Source of the DNA: Hyphomicrobiales bacterium
GTDB taxonomy: Bacteria > Pseudomonadota > Alphaproteobacteria > Rhizobiales > Rhodobiaceae
Length of the DNA: 64,000 nt
Direction: 5' to 3'
Assembly: GCA_002869065.1 (NCBI GenBank)
Contig: PKTR01000001.1
Coordinates: forward strand, 1-64,000
Positions 25,951-34,012 of the stretch are shown in pieces; within the stretch, counting starts at the first letter, position 1; every line of letters begins with the position of its first letter. The position numbers and the translations under genes were made by a program. The notes beneath the pieces were generated by a model that searched no databases, was not told the DNA's origin, and saw only the letters and a list, made by a program, of their open reading frames with translations.

Positions 25951-27831
25951 ATGAGCCTTCTCGACATCCTCCTCGTATTCATGGCGATTTCGACGGTCGT
26001 CCTCTATCTCGGCGGCAATCGACGCGGCATGGGCGTGCTCGCGACCGCGGTTTACGCCGCGGCGGTCGTCCTGGTGGCGATGATCGGCACGCAGATCTCA
26101 GGCGCCGATGTGAGCGTGCCGTCCGCGCTTGCCTTCACCGTCTTCGGCGCGCCGCTTGGCTGGGCAATCGATGGCCTTGGCTGGTTCTTTGCGCTGCTGA
26201 CCACCGGTGCGGCCTTCTTCTCCGCCTTCTACATGACCGGTCCGTGGGGCGCGGCACAGAAGCATCCCGGCTTCCAGCGTGGCACGCTGGCGCTCAACGT
26301 GCTGGTCATGCTGCTGCTCGTTTCCAGCGCCGACCTCCTCAGCCTCTTCATCGGCTGGGAATTCGTCAGCTGGTCGGCCTATCTGATGATGACGCAGCTC
26401 GGCGGCGCGGCCGCCCGCGCGGCGCTGCGCTACCTGCTCTATGCAATGGCCGGCGCGATGGCGCTGTTCGCCGCGATCATGATCGTCCACGCCGAGACCG
26501 GCAGCTTCGCCTATGCCGACCTGCAGGCGGCGGTTATGGCCATGCCGACTGCGACGCTGTGGTTGCTCGCGGCGCTCTTTGCCTTCGGCTTCGGCGTCAA
26601 GATGGCGCTCGTTCCGACCCATCTGTGGCAGGCGCCGGCCTATTCCGAGACGCCGGGCGCTTCGTCTGCCTTCCTCAACGCGGTGTCGGCTCGCATGGGC
26701 CTGTTCGCGCTGATCGTTACCCTGGTCAAGCTGCTCGGCTTTGCCGCACTGTCGAGCCTCGTCGTGCCGGTCGCCGGCTTCGACATGCGCGACATCCTGT
26801 TGTGGATCGCCGCCATCACCATGGTGGTGCCGACCTATATCGCCCTGCAGCAGACCGATGCGCGCATGCTGTTGACCTGGCACGGCATCGGCCAGGGCGG
26901 CTACATGTTGCTCGGCATTCTCGTCGCGACCCCGCTTGGTGTCTCCGGCGGTCTCTTGCATGTCTTCAACTACGCCACCTATCAGGCGGCGCTGTTCCTG
27001 ACCGTGACGGCGGTGATCTACCGCACCGGCACGTCGGACCTCGACCGTCTCGGCGGCCTTATCAATCGCATGCCGTTCTCCTACGTCACGCTGCTGATGG
27101 GCATCATCGGCCTTGCCGGCCTGCCGCCGATGAACGGCTTCGTGTCGAAATGGATGATCTACAAGTCGCTGATCGTCGAACAGCAGCCGCTCCTGTCGAT
27201 CGCCGCCTTCGTCGCCACGCTCGGCACCATCCTCAGCGTCTACAAGCTGATCCACAACATCTTCCTCGGCCAGCTGCGCAAGGAGCACTGGGAGGTCAAG
27301 GAAGCGCCGTGGCAGATGGTGGTTCCCATGCTGGCGCTCGGCGGTATCGGGTTCATCACCGGCTGGATGCCGGGACTGGCGCTCGACCTTGTCGACAAGG
27401 CCCAGGCCGCGATTGGCGTCGCCCCGCTCGCCCACCATCTCGGCGGGGTCGAGCTTGCCAACGGCTCGCTCAACATGCTGTGGGTGGTTAGCGTCCTGCT
27501 CGGCGCCATCGGCGTCGGCGCGGTGATCTTCTACTTCCTCGGCAATCGCCACATTGGCGTGCACCAGTACGACAACTACGCCGGCGGCCACTTCCTGTCG
27601 TCGGATATCCGCTACCACTACAGCCATGAATTCTATCCCGGCCTCAACCGGGTGATCGGCCCGTGGTATCGCGGCACGGTGGTCAAGGCCGAACGCAGCC
27701 TCGAGACGTTGCTGCAGTTCCTCGCCTCGGCCTGGCGCGGTTTCTACCAGACCGCCTACACGCCGCTTTATCTCGTCATCGTCGTGGCGCTCGGCCTTGC
27801 ATGGGCCAGCTTCACCGGAATTCAGGGCTGA
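25951..27831 (+). CDS. Second antiporter-like subunit, NuoL/NuoM type (MbxH' position)
   Basis: A 626-residue antiporter-like subunit, longer than the one before and distinct from it. The conserved Glu lies in LFIGWEFVSWSAYL and the conserved Lys in FGFGVKMALVPTHLW; a second Lys region is in GLPPMNGFVSKWMIY. It extends past the usual fourteen helices with a soluble stretch (about 540-590) and a last membrane helix near residues 600-620, recalling the C-terminal extension of NuoL. GGAGGA precedes the start by ten bases. Having two such subunits in a row is the arrangement I recall for archaeal mbx (H and H') and not for mbh, which has one. Confidence 0.92.
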   Translation: MSLLDILLVFMAISTVVLYLGGNRRGMGVLATAVYAAAVVLVAMIGTQISGADVSVPSALAFTVFGAPLGWAIDGLGWFFALLTTGAAFFSAFYMTGPWGAAQKHPGFQRGTLALNVLVMLLLVSSADLLSLFIGWEFVSWSAYLMMTQLGGAAARAALRYLLYAMAGAMALFAAIMIVHAETGSFAYADLQAAVMAMPTATLWLLAALFAFGFGVKMALVPTHLWQAPAYSETPGASSAFLNAVSARMGLFALIVTLVKLLGFAALSSLVVPVAGFDMRDILLWIAAITMVVPTYIALQQTDARMLLTWHGIGQGGYMLLGILVATPLGVSGGLLHVFNYATYQAALFLTVTAVIYRTGTSDLDRLGGLINRMPFSYVTLLMGIIGLAGLPPMNGFVSKWMIYKSLIVEQQPLLSIAAFVATLGTILSVYKLIHNIFLGQLRKEHWEVKEAPWQMVVPMLALGGIGFITGWMPGLALDLVDKAQAAIGVAPLAHHLGGVELANGSLNMLWVVSVLLGAIGVGAVIFYFLGNRHIGVHQYDNYAGGHFLSSDIRYHYSHEFYPGLNRVIGPWYRGTVVKAERSLETLLQFLASAWRGFYQTAYTPLYLVIVVALGLAWASFTGIQG

Positions 27832-27845
27832 GGAGGGCAGGACTC

Positions 27846-28745
27846 ATGGAACTCGTTGCAGATCTCGTCCTGATGCCGCTGGTGGCCTTCGTGGTCGGCC
27901 TCGGGCTCGTGCTGATGGCCCGCCGCGTGCGCGCCAAGATCGAACGCCGCGTCGGCCCGCCGGTGCTGCAGCCGATCTACGACATCGTCAAGCTCTACGC
28001 CAAGAAGACGCAGATCAGTCACGGCGTGATGCACGATCTCGCCATCGTGCTCCTGCTCGGCGGCTTCATCACCGCGGAAATCTTCCTGCCGGTGCCGGGC
28101 ATGGATGGCCTTGCCGCGCAGGGCGATCTCATCACGCTCGTCTATCTGATGATGGTGCCGATGCTCGGCATGGCACTCGGCGTCGGTGCCTGCGCCAACC
28201 CGAACGGTTCGATCGGCATTTCCCGCGCGCTGACCGCCATGCTGGCCTATGACGTGCCCTACGTGGTCGCTGTCGTCGGCGCGTGCATTCTCTACCGCTC
28301 GACCAATCTCGCCGATATCGTCGCCATCCAGCAGGCCGGCGGCGTCGCGACCTGGGGCCTGTTCACGATGCCGCTTCTGGCCGTCGCCGGACTGCTCGCC
28401 ATGCACGCCATGCTCGGCAAGGAGCCGTTCGAGATCTACGTCGCGCCGGCTGAAATCGCCACCGGCCCGATGGTCGAGATGAGCGGCAAATACATGGGCG
28501 CGCTGTTCGTCATGCAGTGCTTCCAGTTTTACACGGTGGGCGTGCTCTACACGACGCTGTTCCTCGGCGGCGGTGAGAACTGGCTCACCTTCCTCGCCAA
28601 GGTGTTCGGCGTGATCTTCATCTCGGTTGCCGTGACCAACGTTTATGGCCGCTACAAGACCGAGGACATGATCCGCTGGCAGTGGAAATGGCCGACCGGC
28701 ATCGCCCTTGTCGGGCTGGCGCTGGTCATGACCAGCATCAATTAG
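27846..28745 (+). CDS. NuoH-like membrane anchor subunit (MbhM/MbxM)
   Basis: A 299-residue, eight-helix protein of the complex I subunit 1 family, which joins the redox arm to the membrane arm. Family motifs include RVGPPVLQPIYDIVKLYAKK near the N-terminus and the acidic loop KEPFEIYVAPAEIATGPMVE, which corresponds to the charged loop lining the quinone or substrate chamber in NuoH. The ATG follows GAGGAGGG. In archaeal mbx this subunit lies directly after H', as it does here. Confidence 0.93.
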   Translation: MELVADLVLMPLVAFVVGLGLVLMARRVRAKIERRVGPPVLQPIYDIVKLYAKKTQISHGVMHDLAIVLLLGGFITAEIFLPVPGMDGLAAQGDLITLVYLMMVPMLGMALGVGACANPNGSIGISRALTAMLAYDVPYVVAVVGACILYRSTNLADIVAIQQAGGVATWGLFTMPLLAVAGLLAMHAMLGKEPFEIYVAPAEIATGPMVEMSGKYMGALFVMQCFQFYTVGVLYTTLFLGGGENWLTFLAKVFGVIFISVAVTNVYGRYKTEDMIRWQWKWPTGIALVGLALVMTSIN

Positions 28746-28757
28746 GGAGAGACAGGA

Positions 28758-29507
28758 ATGACCGAACGGCTTCCCACGCTTGCCCCCGGTTCGGATGGCT
28801 GTCCGACCATCGACGCCGAGGAGAAATCCGTCTGGCGCACGGTCATGGATCGCTTCGCCGACCATTGCCGCTCACGCTCCCTGTTCGTGCTGCACTACTG
28901 CACCGGCTGCGGCGCAATCGAACTGCCGCCGACGATCACCTCGCGCTTCGACATGGAGCGGGTCGGCGTGTCGCCGATGGTCACGCCGCGTCAGGCCGAC
29001 ATCCTGCTGATCACCGGCTATCTGTCGATCAAGACGCTGAAGCGCGTGATCCTGTCCTACGAGCAGATGCAATCGCCGAAATACGTGCTCGGCTTCGGTT
29101 CGTGCACCATCAATGGCGGCATGTACTGGAACTCCTATGCGACCGTGAAGCAGCTCAACCAGTACATCCCGGTTGACGGCTTCATCGCCGGCTGCATGCC
29201 GCGCCCGGAAGCTGTGCAGCAGGTCTTTTTCGACCTGATGAAGCGGATCGACGCCGGCGAGGCCAATGCCTGGCAGGATTACTACCGCAACTACGACCAC
29301 TATCTCGGCAACCAGATGGCGCTGTTCGGCGAGGACTGGCACACCCCGACCGACGTGCTCGGCGAGGCCGAACACTACGGCTATCTCGGCGAGAACTCGC
29401 GCGGCCAGCACACCGCGATCCTCGAAAAACGCGCCGACTGGGCGGTCGACAGCGTGCCCGAGATCTATCCCGAGCATGGCGACAACGAGAAGAAGCTGAT
29501 CCGATGA
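28758..29507 (+). CDS. NuoB-like small subunit with one 4Fe-4S cluster (MbhJ/MbxJ)
   Basis: This is the electron-transfer subunit next to the catalytic subunit. Four cysteines suit one proximal 4Fe-4S cluster: Cys48 and Cys51 in CTGC, Cys116 in GSC and Cys146 in GCMPRPEAV. The first pair is CxxC as in hydrogenase small subunits, not the adjacent Cys-Cys of complex I NuoB. At 249 residues it is longer than MbhJ or NuoB; the extra C-terminal region (about 170-249), with many Tyr, His and Asp, has no family I recognise. The stop overlaps the NuoC-like start. Confidence 0.92.
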   Translation: MTERLPTLAPGSDGCPTIDAEEKSVWRTVMDRFADHCRSRSLFVLHYCTGCGAIELPPTITSRFDMERVGVSPMVTPRQADILLITGYLSIKTLKRVILSYEQMQSPKYVLGFGSCTINGGMYWNSYATVKQLNQYIPVDGFIAGCMPRPEAVQQVFFDLMKRIDAGEANAWQDYYRNYDHYLGNQMALFGEDWHTPTDVLGEAEHYGYLGENSRGQHTAILEKRADWAVDSVPEIYPEHGDNEKKLIR

Positions 29508-30043
29508 ATAGCGCCGCATCCAGCATGCCGGCCCATCTGGCCGACGTAATCCGCGAGACCCCCGGCGTCACCATGAAGCCGCAGGGCCCGCGCCGTAGCC
29601 GCGTCGACGTCAAGCCCGAGGCGCTGTCGAGCGTCCTCAATCTGCTCAAAGGGCAGGGCGGTTTCCTGCACCTGTCGTCGATCTCCTGCGTCGACTGGCC
29701 CCAGACCGAGGAATTCGAGCTCGTCTATCACCTGTGGTCCTACGAGCTGAAGACGCTGGTTTCGGCCCATGTCTTCATCCCGAAAGAACCCGGCCGCTTC
29801 ATTTCGGTCTACGATATCCACGCGCCGGCCGGCTTCTTCGAGCGCGACATCCACGAGATGTTCGGCATCCATTTCGAAGGCGCGCCGAACCTCAACAAGT
29901 TCATTCTGACGAGCTGGGGCGGTCCGCCGCCGATGCTGAAATCCTTCGATACGCGTGGCTATGTCGAGGAGACCTACACCTGGGTCGACTACCGGCCCGA
30001 CTGGCTGAAGGACGTCGAGGCCAAGGGAGGCGGAGTGGAATAA
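29504..30043 (+). CDS. NuoC-like 30-kDa subunit (MbhK/MbxK)
   Basis: A 179-residue complex I 30-kDa family protein. The signature ERDIHEMFGIHFEG is near the centre-to-end of the domain. It binds no cofactor and packs against the NuoD-like catalytic subunit. It stays separate from the D-like subunit here, unlike the NuoCD fusion of E. coli. Its stop shares one base with the next start. Confidence 0.92.
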   Translation: MNSAASSMPAHLADVIRETPGVTMKPQGPRRSRVDVKPEALSSVLNLLKGQGGFLHLSSISCVDWPQTEEFELVYHLWSYELKTLVSAHVFIPKEPGRFISVYDIHAPAGFFERDIHEMFGIHFEGAPNLNKFILTSWGGPPPMLKSFDTRGYVEETYTWVDYRPDWLKDVEAKGGGVE

Positions 30044-31185
30044 TGCGCCCCGAAAACTACCGCCCGGTCGAACACCCCGCGAGCCATGAATACGAGCTCT
30101 ATTTCGGGCCGAATCATCCCGGTATCGAAGGCAACTACGCTATTCGCGTGCGCCTGATGGGTGACGTGATCCAGGAGGCCGTCGCCGACGGCGGCTATCT
30201 GCACCGCGGCTTCGAGAAAATCATGGAAGAGCGGCTGTGGATCCAGAACGTCGCGCTGGTGCCGCGCATCTGCGTGCCGGATCCGGTGCCGATGGAAGAG
30301 ACCTATTCGCGCGCCGTTGAAATGCTCGGCGGGCTTGAAGTGCCCATCCGCGCCCAGTGGATCCGCGTCATGATGCTGGAGATGTCGCGCATCTGCGCTC
30401 ACCTCTTCACCTTTGGCGGCAACGCGGCGACCATCGGCCTCTACACCAATATGTTCTGGGGCATCTCGACCCGTGACCTGTTCCTCGACCTGTTCGAGGA
30501 AATCACCGGCGCGCGCGTCTACCACATGTACATCACTCCGGGCGGTGTGCGCCGCGATCTGCCCGATGGCATCCTTGATAAATTGTCCGACCTGCTCGAT
30601 CTGGTCGAAGGTCGCGCGCCGGAATTCGACGACCTGTTCTTCGATTCCTCCGTCGTCATCAACCGCGCCACAAATTGCGGCTATATCAGCCAGGAAAACG
30701 CGCTGGCGTGGGGCGTTACGGGACCGAACCTGCGTGCCTCCGGCCTGCCGTTCGACGTGCGCCGCGATGACCCGTACCTGACCTACGACGAGATCGAGTT
30801 CGACGTGCCGACCGAGACCGGCGGCGACGCGCTCGCCCGCATGCAGGTGCGCCGGGCGGAGATGTTCCAGTCGATCCGTATCCTTCGACAGGTGATCGAG
30901 AAATTGCGTTCGGTGAGGGGCCCGATCCGGTGTCCGCTGCCCAATCCGCTCGCCTGGAACGTGCCGACGGGCGACGCCTATGCCCGCGTCGAATCCTCGA
31001 AGGGCGAACTGGGCTTTTTCGTTGTGTCCAATGGCGGCGACAAGCCGTGGCGGGTGCATGTGCGCGGCCCCTCGCAGATGCATGCGGTCCAGGTTTTGGA
31101 ACGCACGCTTCAGGGGGCCCGGCTGGAAGACATCGCGCAGATCATGTTCTCGCTCGATGCCTGTCCGCCGGAAGTGGATCGCTGA
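30043..31185 (+). CDS. NuoD/NiFe-hydrogenase-type large subunit with altered metal motifs (MbxL-like)
   Basis: This 380-residue catalytic-subunit homologue has the fold-specific GPNHPG near residue 22, RGFEKIMEER near 55-64 and a C-terminus exactly where NiFe subunits are processed. The two metal-binding motifs are altered. The N-terminal RICxxCxxP of hydrogenases reads RICVPDPVP (Cys77, Asp80), and the C-terminal DPCxxC motif reads DACPPEVDR (Cys374, Glu377). Each keeps its first cysteine and has an acid in place of the second. Complex I NuoD normally has neither cysteine. A NiFe centre is therefore unlikely, and so is standard quinone chemistry. The sequence stops at the position of hydrogenase cleavage with no extension, and no hyp maturation genes are nearby. 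Confidence 0.92.
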   Translation: MRPENYRPVEHPASHEYELYFGPNHPGIEGNYAIRVRLMGDVIQEAVADGGYLHRGFEKIMEERLWIQNVALVPRICVPDPVPMEETYSRAVEMLGGLEVPIRAQWIRVMMLEMSRICAHLFTFGGNAATIGLYTNMFWGISTRDLFLDLFEEITGARVYHMYITPGGVRRDLPDGILDKLSDLLDLVEGRAPEFDDLFFDSSVVINRATNCGYISQENALAWGVTGPNLRASGLPFDVRRDDPYLTYDEIEFDVPTETGGDALARMQVRRAEMFQSIRILRQVIEKLRSVRGPIRCPLPNPLAWNVPTGDAYARVESSKGELGFFVVSNGGDKPWRVHVRGPSQMHAVQVLERTLQGARLEDIAQIMFSLDACPPEVDR

Positions 31186-31197
31186 GGAGGGTTAGCG

Positions 31198-33030
31198 ATG
31201 GGTGATATCAATCCAAAGCCGAAGGGCAGCTTCCTGAAGCCGCTCAAGTCGCTGTCTTTCCTGTTCAAGCCGCCGATCACGCTGCCGATGGAGCCGCGTC
31301 CGGCCGCCGAGAACTATCGCGGCTTTCATTTGAACGATTGGGAGAAATGCATCGGTTGCGGCACGTGCCAGGAAATCTGCGACAACGCCGCCATCCGCAT
31401 GATCTCGATCCCCGACCTGCCGTCGGATCCGGTAAAGGGCGTCAAGCCGCGCCGTCCGGCGATCGATTACGGTCGCTGCTGCTGGTGCGCGCTGTGCGTC
31501 GACATCTGTCCGACCGGCTCTCTGTCACTGTCGCGCGAATACATCCATGTCAGCGCCGATCTCGACACCTTCTTCATCCTGCCGGACGAGAAGGGGATGC
31601 ACGGCCTCGGCTTCCCGAAAGGCTGGGCAAAGAGCGACCACTCCGACCTGCTTGACCTCGAGCGCCAGGAAATGCCGGAACTGCCGGCTGAAAGCCGCTC
31701 CGACAATTTCGACGAGATCGCCGGTGGATACGACGAACAGACGGCGCTGTTCGAGGCCTCGCGCTGCATCCAGTGCGGCATGTGCCACGATGCCTGCCCG
31801 GCCAACATGCATGCGCCGGAATACATCCGCGCCATCTGGAAGGGCGACAAGACCGAAGCCGTCGAACAGATCTACCGCACCAACCCGTTCCCGAGCGTGT
31901 GCGGCCGCATCTGTACCCACCGCTGCGAAACGGCCTGCTCGATCGGCCGCCGCGGCGATCCGGTCGCGATCCAATGGCTGAAGCGCTACGTCATGGATGC
32001 GGTTGACCACGAGATGGTCAAGAAGATCGCGACGAAGGACGTGGCAAAGAACAAGACCGGCAAGAAGGTCGCCATTATCGGCTCCGGCCCGGCCGGGCTG
32101 ACCGCAGCCTTCGATCTCGCCAAGCTCGGTCACGAGGTGACGGTTTACGAGTCGAAGCCGGAAGCCGGCGGCATGATGCGCTACGGCATCCCGGAATATC
32201 GGCTGCCCTATGACCGGCTCGACGACGACATCAACGTCATCAAGGCGGCTGGTGTTGAGATCAAATGCAACGCGGGCATTGGCGACAAGCTGCCGATGAC
32301 CAAGCTGCGCTCCGACAACGACGCGGTGCTCGTTGCGACCGGCCTCGGTATGGGCCGCTCAACCCGGGTGCCCGGCACCGACCATGAAAAGGTCGCGTCC
32401 GCCGTCGATCTCTTGGAAAAGATCACCCGCAACCAGCGCTTCGCCGTGCCGAAAAAGGCCGTCGTCATCGGTGGCGGCAACGTCGCCTTCGACATCGCCC
32501 GTTCGCTTGCCCGCCTGCAGGCGCAGAAGAAGGACGGCGTCATCGACGTCACCCTCGTTGCGCTCGAAGCCCGCGATGGCATGCTGGCCGACGAGGTCGA
32601 GGTGATCGAGTCCGCTGAAGAAGGACTGACCCTTTACAACAGCCGCGGTCCGAAGCAGGTCGTCGTCGAGAACGGCAAGCTGAAGGGGCTCGAAACGGTC
32701 AAATGCCTGTCGATCTTCGACGACGAAGGCCGCTTCCACCCGCAATATGACGAAGACGATCTCGTGCTGCACGAGGCGGATTTGGTCGTCGAGGCCATCG
32801 GTCAGGCGTCGGACACGGCGTTCCTCGGTGAGGAGCTGGTCGAAAAGCTCGAATGGCAGCGCGGCCGGTTGAAGATCGACGAAGTCGGCAGGACGTCGGA
32901 ACCGGGCCTGTGGGCCGCCGGCGACATGGTTCAGGGACCGGACGTTATCCACGCAATCGCAGCCGGTCATCGCACGGCGGCGAGCATCCACGCCTTCGTG
33001 ATGGGCGAGGCAGAGGCGGAGAAGGCGTAA
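31198..33030 (+). CDS. Fusion of NuoI-like ferredoxin subunit and GltD/NfnB-like FAD oxidoreductase
   Basis: The 610-residue protein joins two electron-transfer modules. Residues 45-110 carry two 4Fe-4S clusters: Cys51, 54, 57, 61 and Cys94, 97, 100, 104, as in NuoI/MbhN. Residues 185-250 carry the GltD-type cysteine set CIQCGMCHDAC (190-200) and CGRICTHRCETAC (235-247). An FAD Rossmann motif GSGPAG (295-300) and an NAD(P)H motif GGGN (425-428) follow, with GDMVQGPDVI near the end. It would take electrons from NAD(P)H, or exchange with ferredoxin, and pass them to the NuoB-like cluster. It stands at the mbxN position, where archaeal operons have only the ferredoxin part. No NuoEFG genes are present, so this is probably the sole electron-input subunit. 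Confidence 0.9.
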   Translation: MGDINPKPKGSFLKPLKSLSFLFKPPITLPMEPRPAAENYRGFHLNDWEKCIGCGTCQEICDNAAIRMISIPDLPSDPVKGVKPRRPAIDYGRCCWCALCVDICPTGSLSLSREYIHVSADLDTFFILPDEKGMHGLGFPKGWAKSDHSDLLDLERQEMPELPAESRSDNFDEIAGGYDEQTALFEASRCIQCGMCHDACPANMHAPEYIRAIWKGDKTEAVEQIYRTNPFPSVCGRICTHRCETACSIGRRGDPVAIQWLKRYVMDAVDHEMVKKIATKDVAKNKTGKKVAIIGSGPAGLTAAFDLAKLGHEVTVYESKPEAGGMMRYGIPEYRLPYDRLDDDINVIKAAGVEIKCNAGIGDKLPMTKLRSDNDAVLVATGLGMGRSTRVPGTDHEKVASAVDLLEKITRNQRFAVPKKAVVIGGGNVAFDIARSLARLQAQKKDGVIDVTLVALEARDGMLADEVEVIESAEEGLTLYNSRGPKQVVVENGKLKGLETVKCLSIFDDEGRFHPQYDEDDLVLHEADLVVEAIGQASDTAFLGEELVEKLEWQRGRLKIDEVGRTSEPGLWAAGDMVQGPDVIHAIAAGHRTAASIHAFVMGEAEAEKA

Positions 33031-33542
33031 TGAGCGAACACGGCGAAGGCCATATCAGCGGCCGCGAAAAACTGCAGCGCGCGAAGACGGTCGAAGAGAT
33101 CCTCGACACTGCAATGGGCTTCGAGAAGACCGCCGAGACCTTCTATGCGGGTCTGAAGGATCGGGTGAACAAGCCGATCCGCGAACTGGTCGTCGAACTT
33201 GCCGAGGAAGAGGCCGAACACTACGAGCTGTTCGCGCGGGTGCGCGATCACGCTGATACCGTCGCACATCTGAAGGACCTGATCGCGACACCGCCGAACG
33301 ACCACAAGTTCGCCGACTACGTCATGATGCCCGATCTCGGCGAGAACCCGGACGATCAGGCGATCCTGCAATATGCGCTGGCCCGCGAACACGCGGCCTA
33401 CGAGCAGTATTCGGCGCTGGCCGAAACGGCGCCCGAGGGCGCCTTGCGCGATCTGTTCCAGTTCCTCGCCGACGAGGAATTGCGCCACAAGGGCGAGCTG
33501 GAAAAGCGCTACTACGAGATCGTCCATTCCGGCGGTGTCTGA
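33030..33542 (+). CDS. Rubrerythrin/ferritin-like diiron protein
   Basis: A 170-residue four-helix-bundle protein with the diiron ligand pattern of rubrerythrins: Glu32 in FEKTAETF, Glu61-x-x-His64, Glu120 in REHAAYEQY and Glu150-x-x-His153 in DEELRHK. There is no rubredoxin domain (no cysteine pairs), so electrons must come from a partner. The start codon shares a base with the stop of the NuoI-GltD fusion, so it is translated with the membrane complex. A peroxidase role, or sensing or scavenging oxygen species around the FeS subunits, is inferred from the family. It is the last gene of the operon. Confidence 0.87.
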   Translation: MSEHGEGHISGREKLQRAKTVEEILDTAMGFEKTAETFYAGLKDRVNKPIRELVVELAEEEAEHYELFARVRDHADTVAHLKDLIATPPNDHKFADYVMMPDLGENPDDQAILQYALAREHAAYEQYSALAETAPEGALRDLFQFLADEELRHKGELEKRYYEIVHSGGV

Positions 33543-33633
33543 ACCGCCCGCACCGCCGTTTTCTTTGACGTGATGCGCATGACGCAGGCGTACTCCTGCG
33601 GCTTGGCGTTGCGCCGTGCGCGATCCTTTTCGG

Positions 33634-33661
33634 TTGACGCACATTTCGCGCTCTGTATACA
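33634..33661 (+). promoter_or_regulatory. Sigma-70-like promoter overlapping a TGTATACA palindrome
   Basis: TTGACG, a 16-base gap and TATACA form a near-consensus promoter. Its -10 box lies inside the perfect palindrome TGTATACA (33654-33661), so a repressor bound there would block it. The next gene start downstream is about 350 bases away. Confidence 0.5.
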
Positions 33662-33943
33662 GTCCCCTCAACAAACAAATGCCGACCGGCGTCAATCGTG
33701 CTTCTGATGGCAAACTCCAGGCACGGTGAAAATGACGAAACGGGGCGGCAAGGGGACGTGAGGGCGAACTTTTGGCTGCTGCATACGGGCAGAAAAGTCC
33801 AATAGAATTAGGATTTTCTCACGCCTTCGCCGGCTCTCGGCGAAACGGCGTCCGTATGTTGTTCATTTCTGGATGGCCGGTGGAGCGCCTCCGCCCGGCA
33901 ATCTCCGCGATTTGGCGCTGTTTCGGCGCGTTTCAGACTTTCA

Positions 33944-33951
33944 TGTATACA
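33944..33951. promoter_or_regulatory. Second TGTATACA palindrome, candidate GntR operator
   Basis: This is identical to the palindrome at 33654-33661 and centred about 66 bases before the GntR-family start. Short T-x-TATAC-x-A type palindromes are common operators of FCD-type GntR regulators, so autoregulation is a fair inference. Confidence 0.45.
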
Positions 33952-34012
33952 CAGATGCGACATTCCTTCACTCGCGGCCTTCGTGCCGGCCACCACACGG
34001 GGGCCGCGCTCA

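Larger units (their letters stand above)
33543..34012. other. 470-base intergenic region with regulatory sites
   Basis: No convincing gene is present. A possible frame at 33772-34020 has no ribosome site, no recognisable protein features and runs into the regulator. The region holds two copies of the palindrome TGTATACA and one good promoter-like sequence, listed separately. No clear terminator follows the diiron-protein gene. Confidence 0.6.

Noticed and set aside
24084-25982. A 632-codon minus-strand frame opposite the antiporter genes
   Set aside because: Its translation is Arg/Asp/Gln/His-rich without hydrophobic or domain structure, the usual look of an antisense shadow; the plus strand encodes MrpC/MrpD-like proteins.
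21872-27831. A plain Mrp Na+/H+ antiporter operon
   Set aside because: The split MbhD and the redox genes NuoH/B/C/D/I that follow with overlaps show it is the membrane arm of a hydrogenase-related complex.
27846-33030. A true NiFe hydrogenase or complex I
   Set aside because: The large subunit lacks the second cysteine of both CxxC motifs, no hyp genes are present, and the NuoEFG, NuoA and NuoJ genes of complex I are missing.
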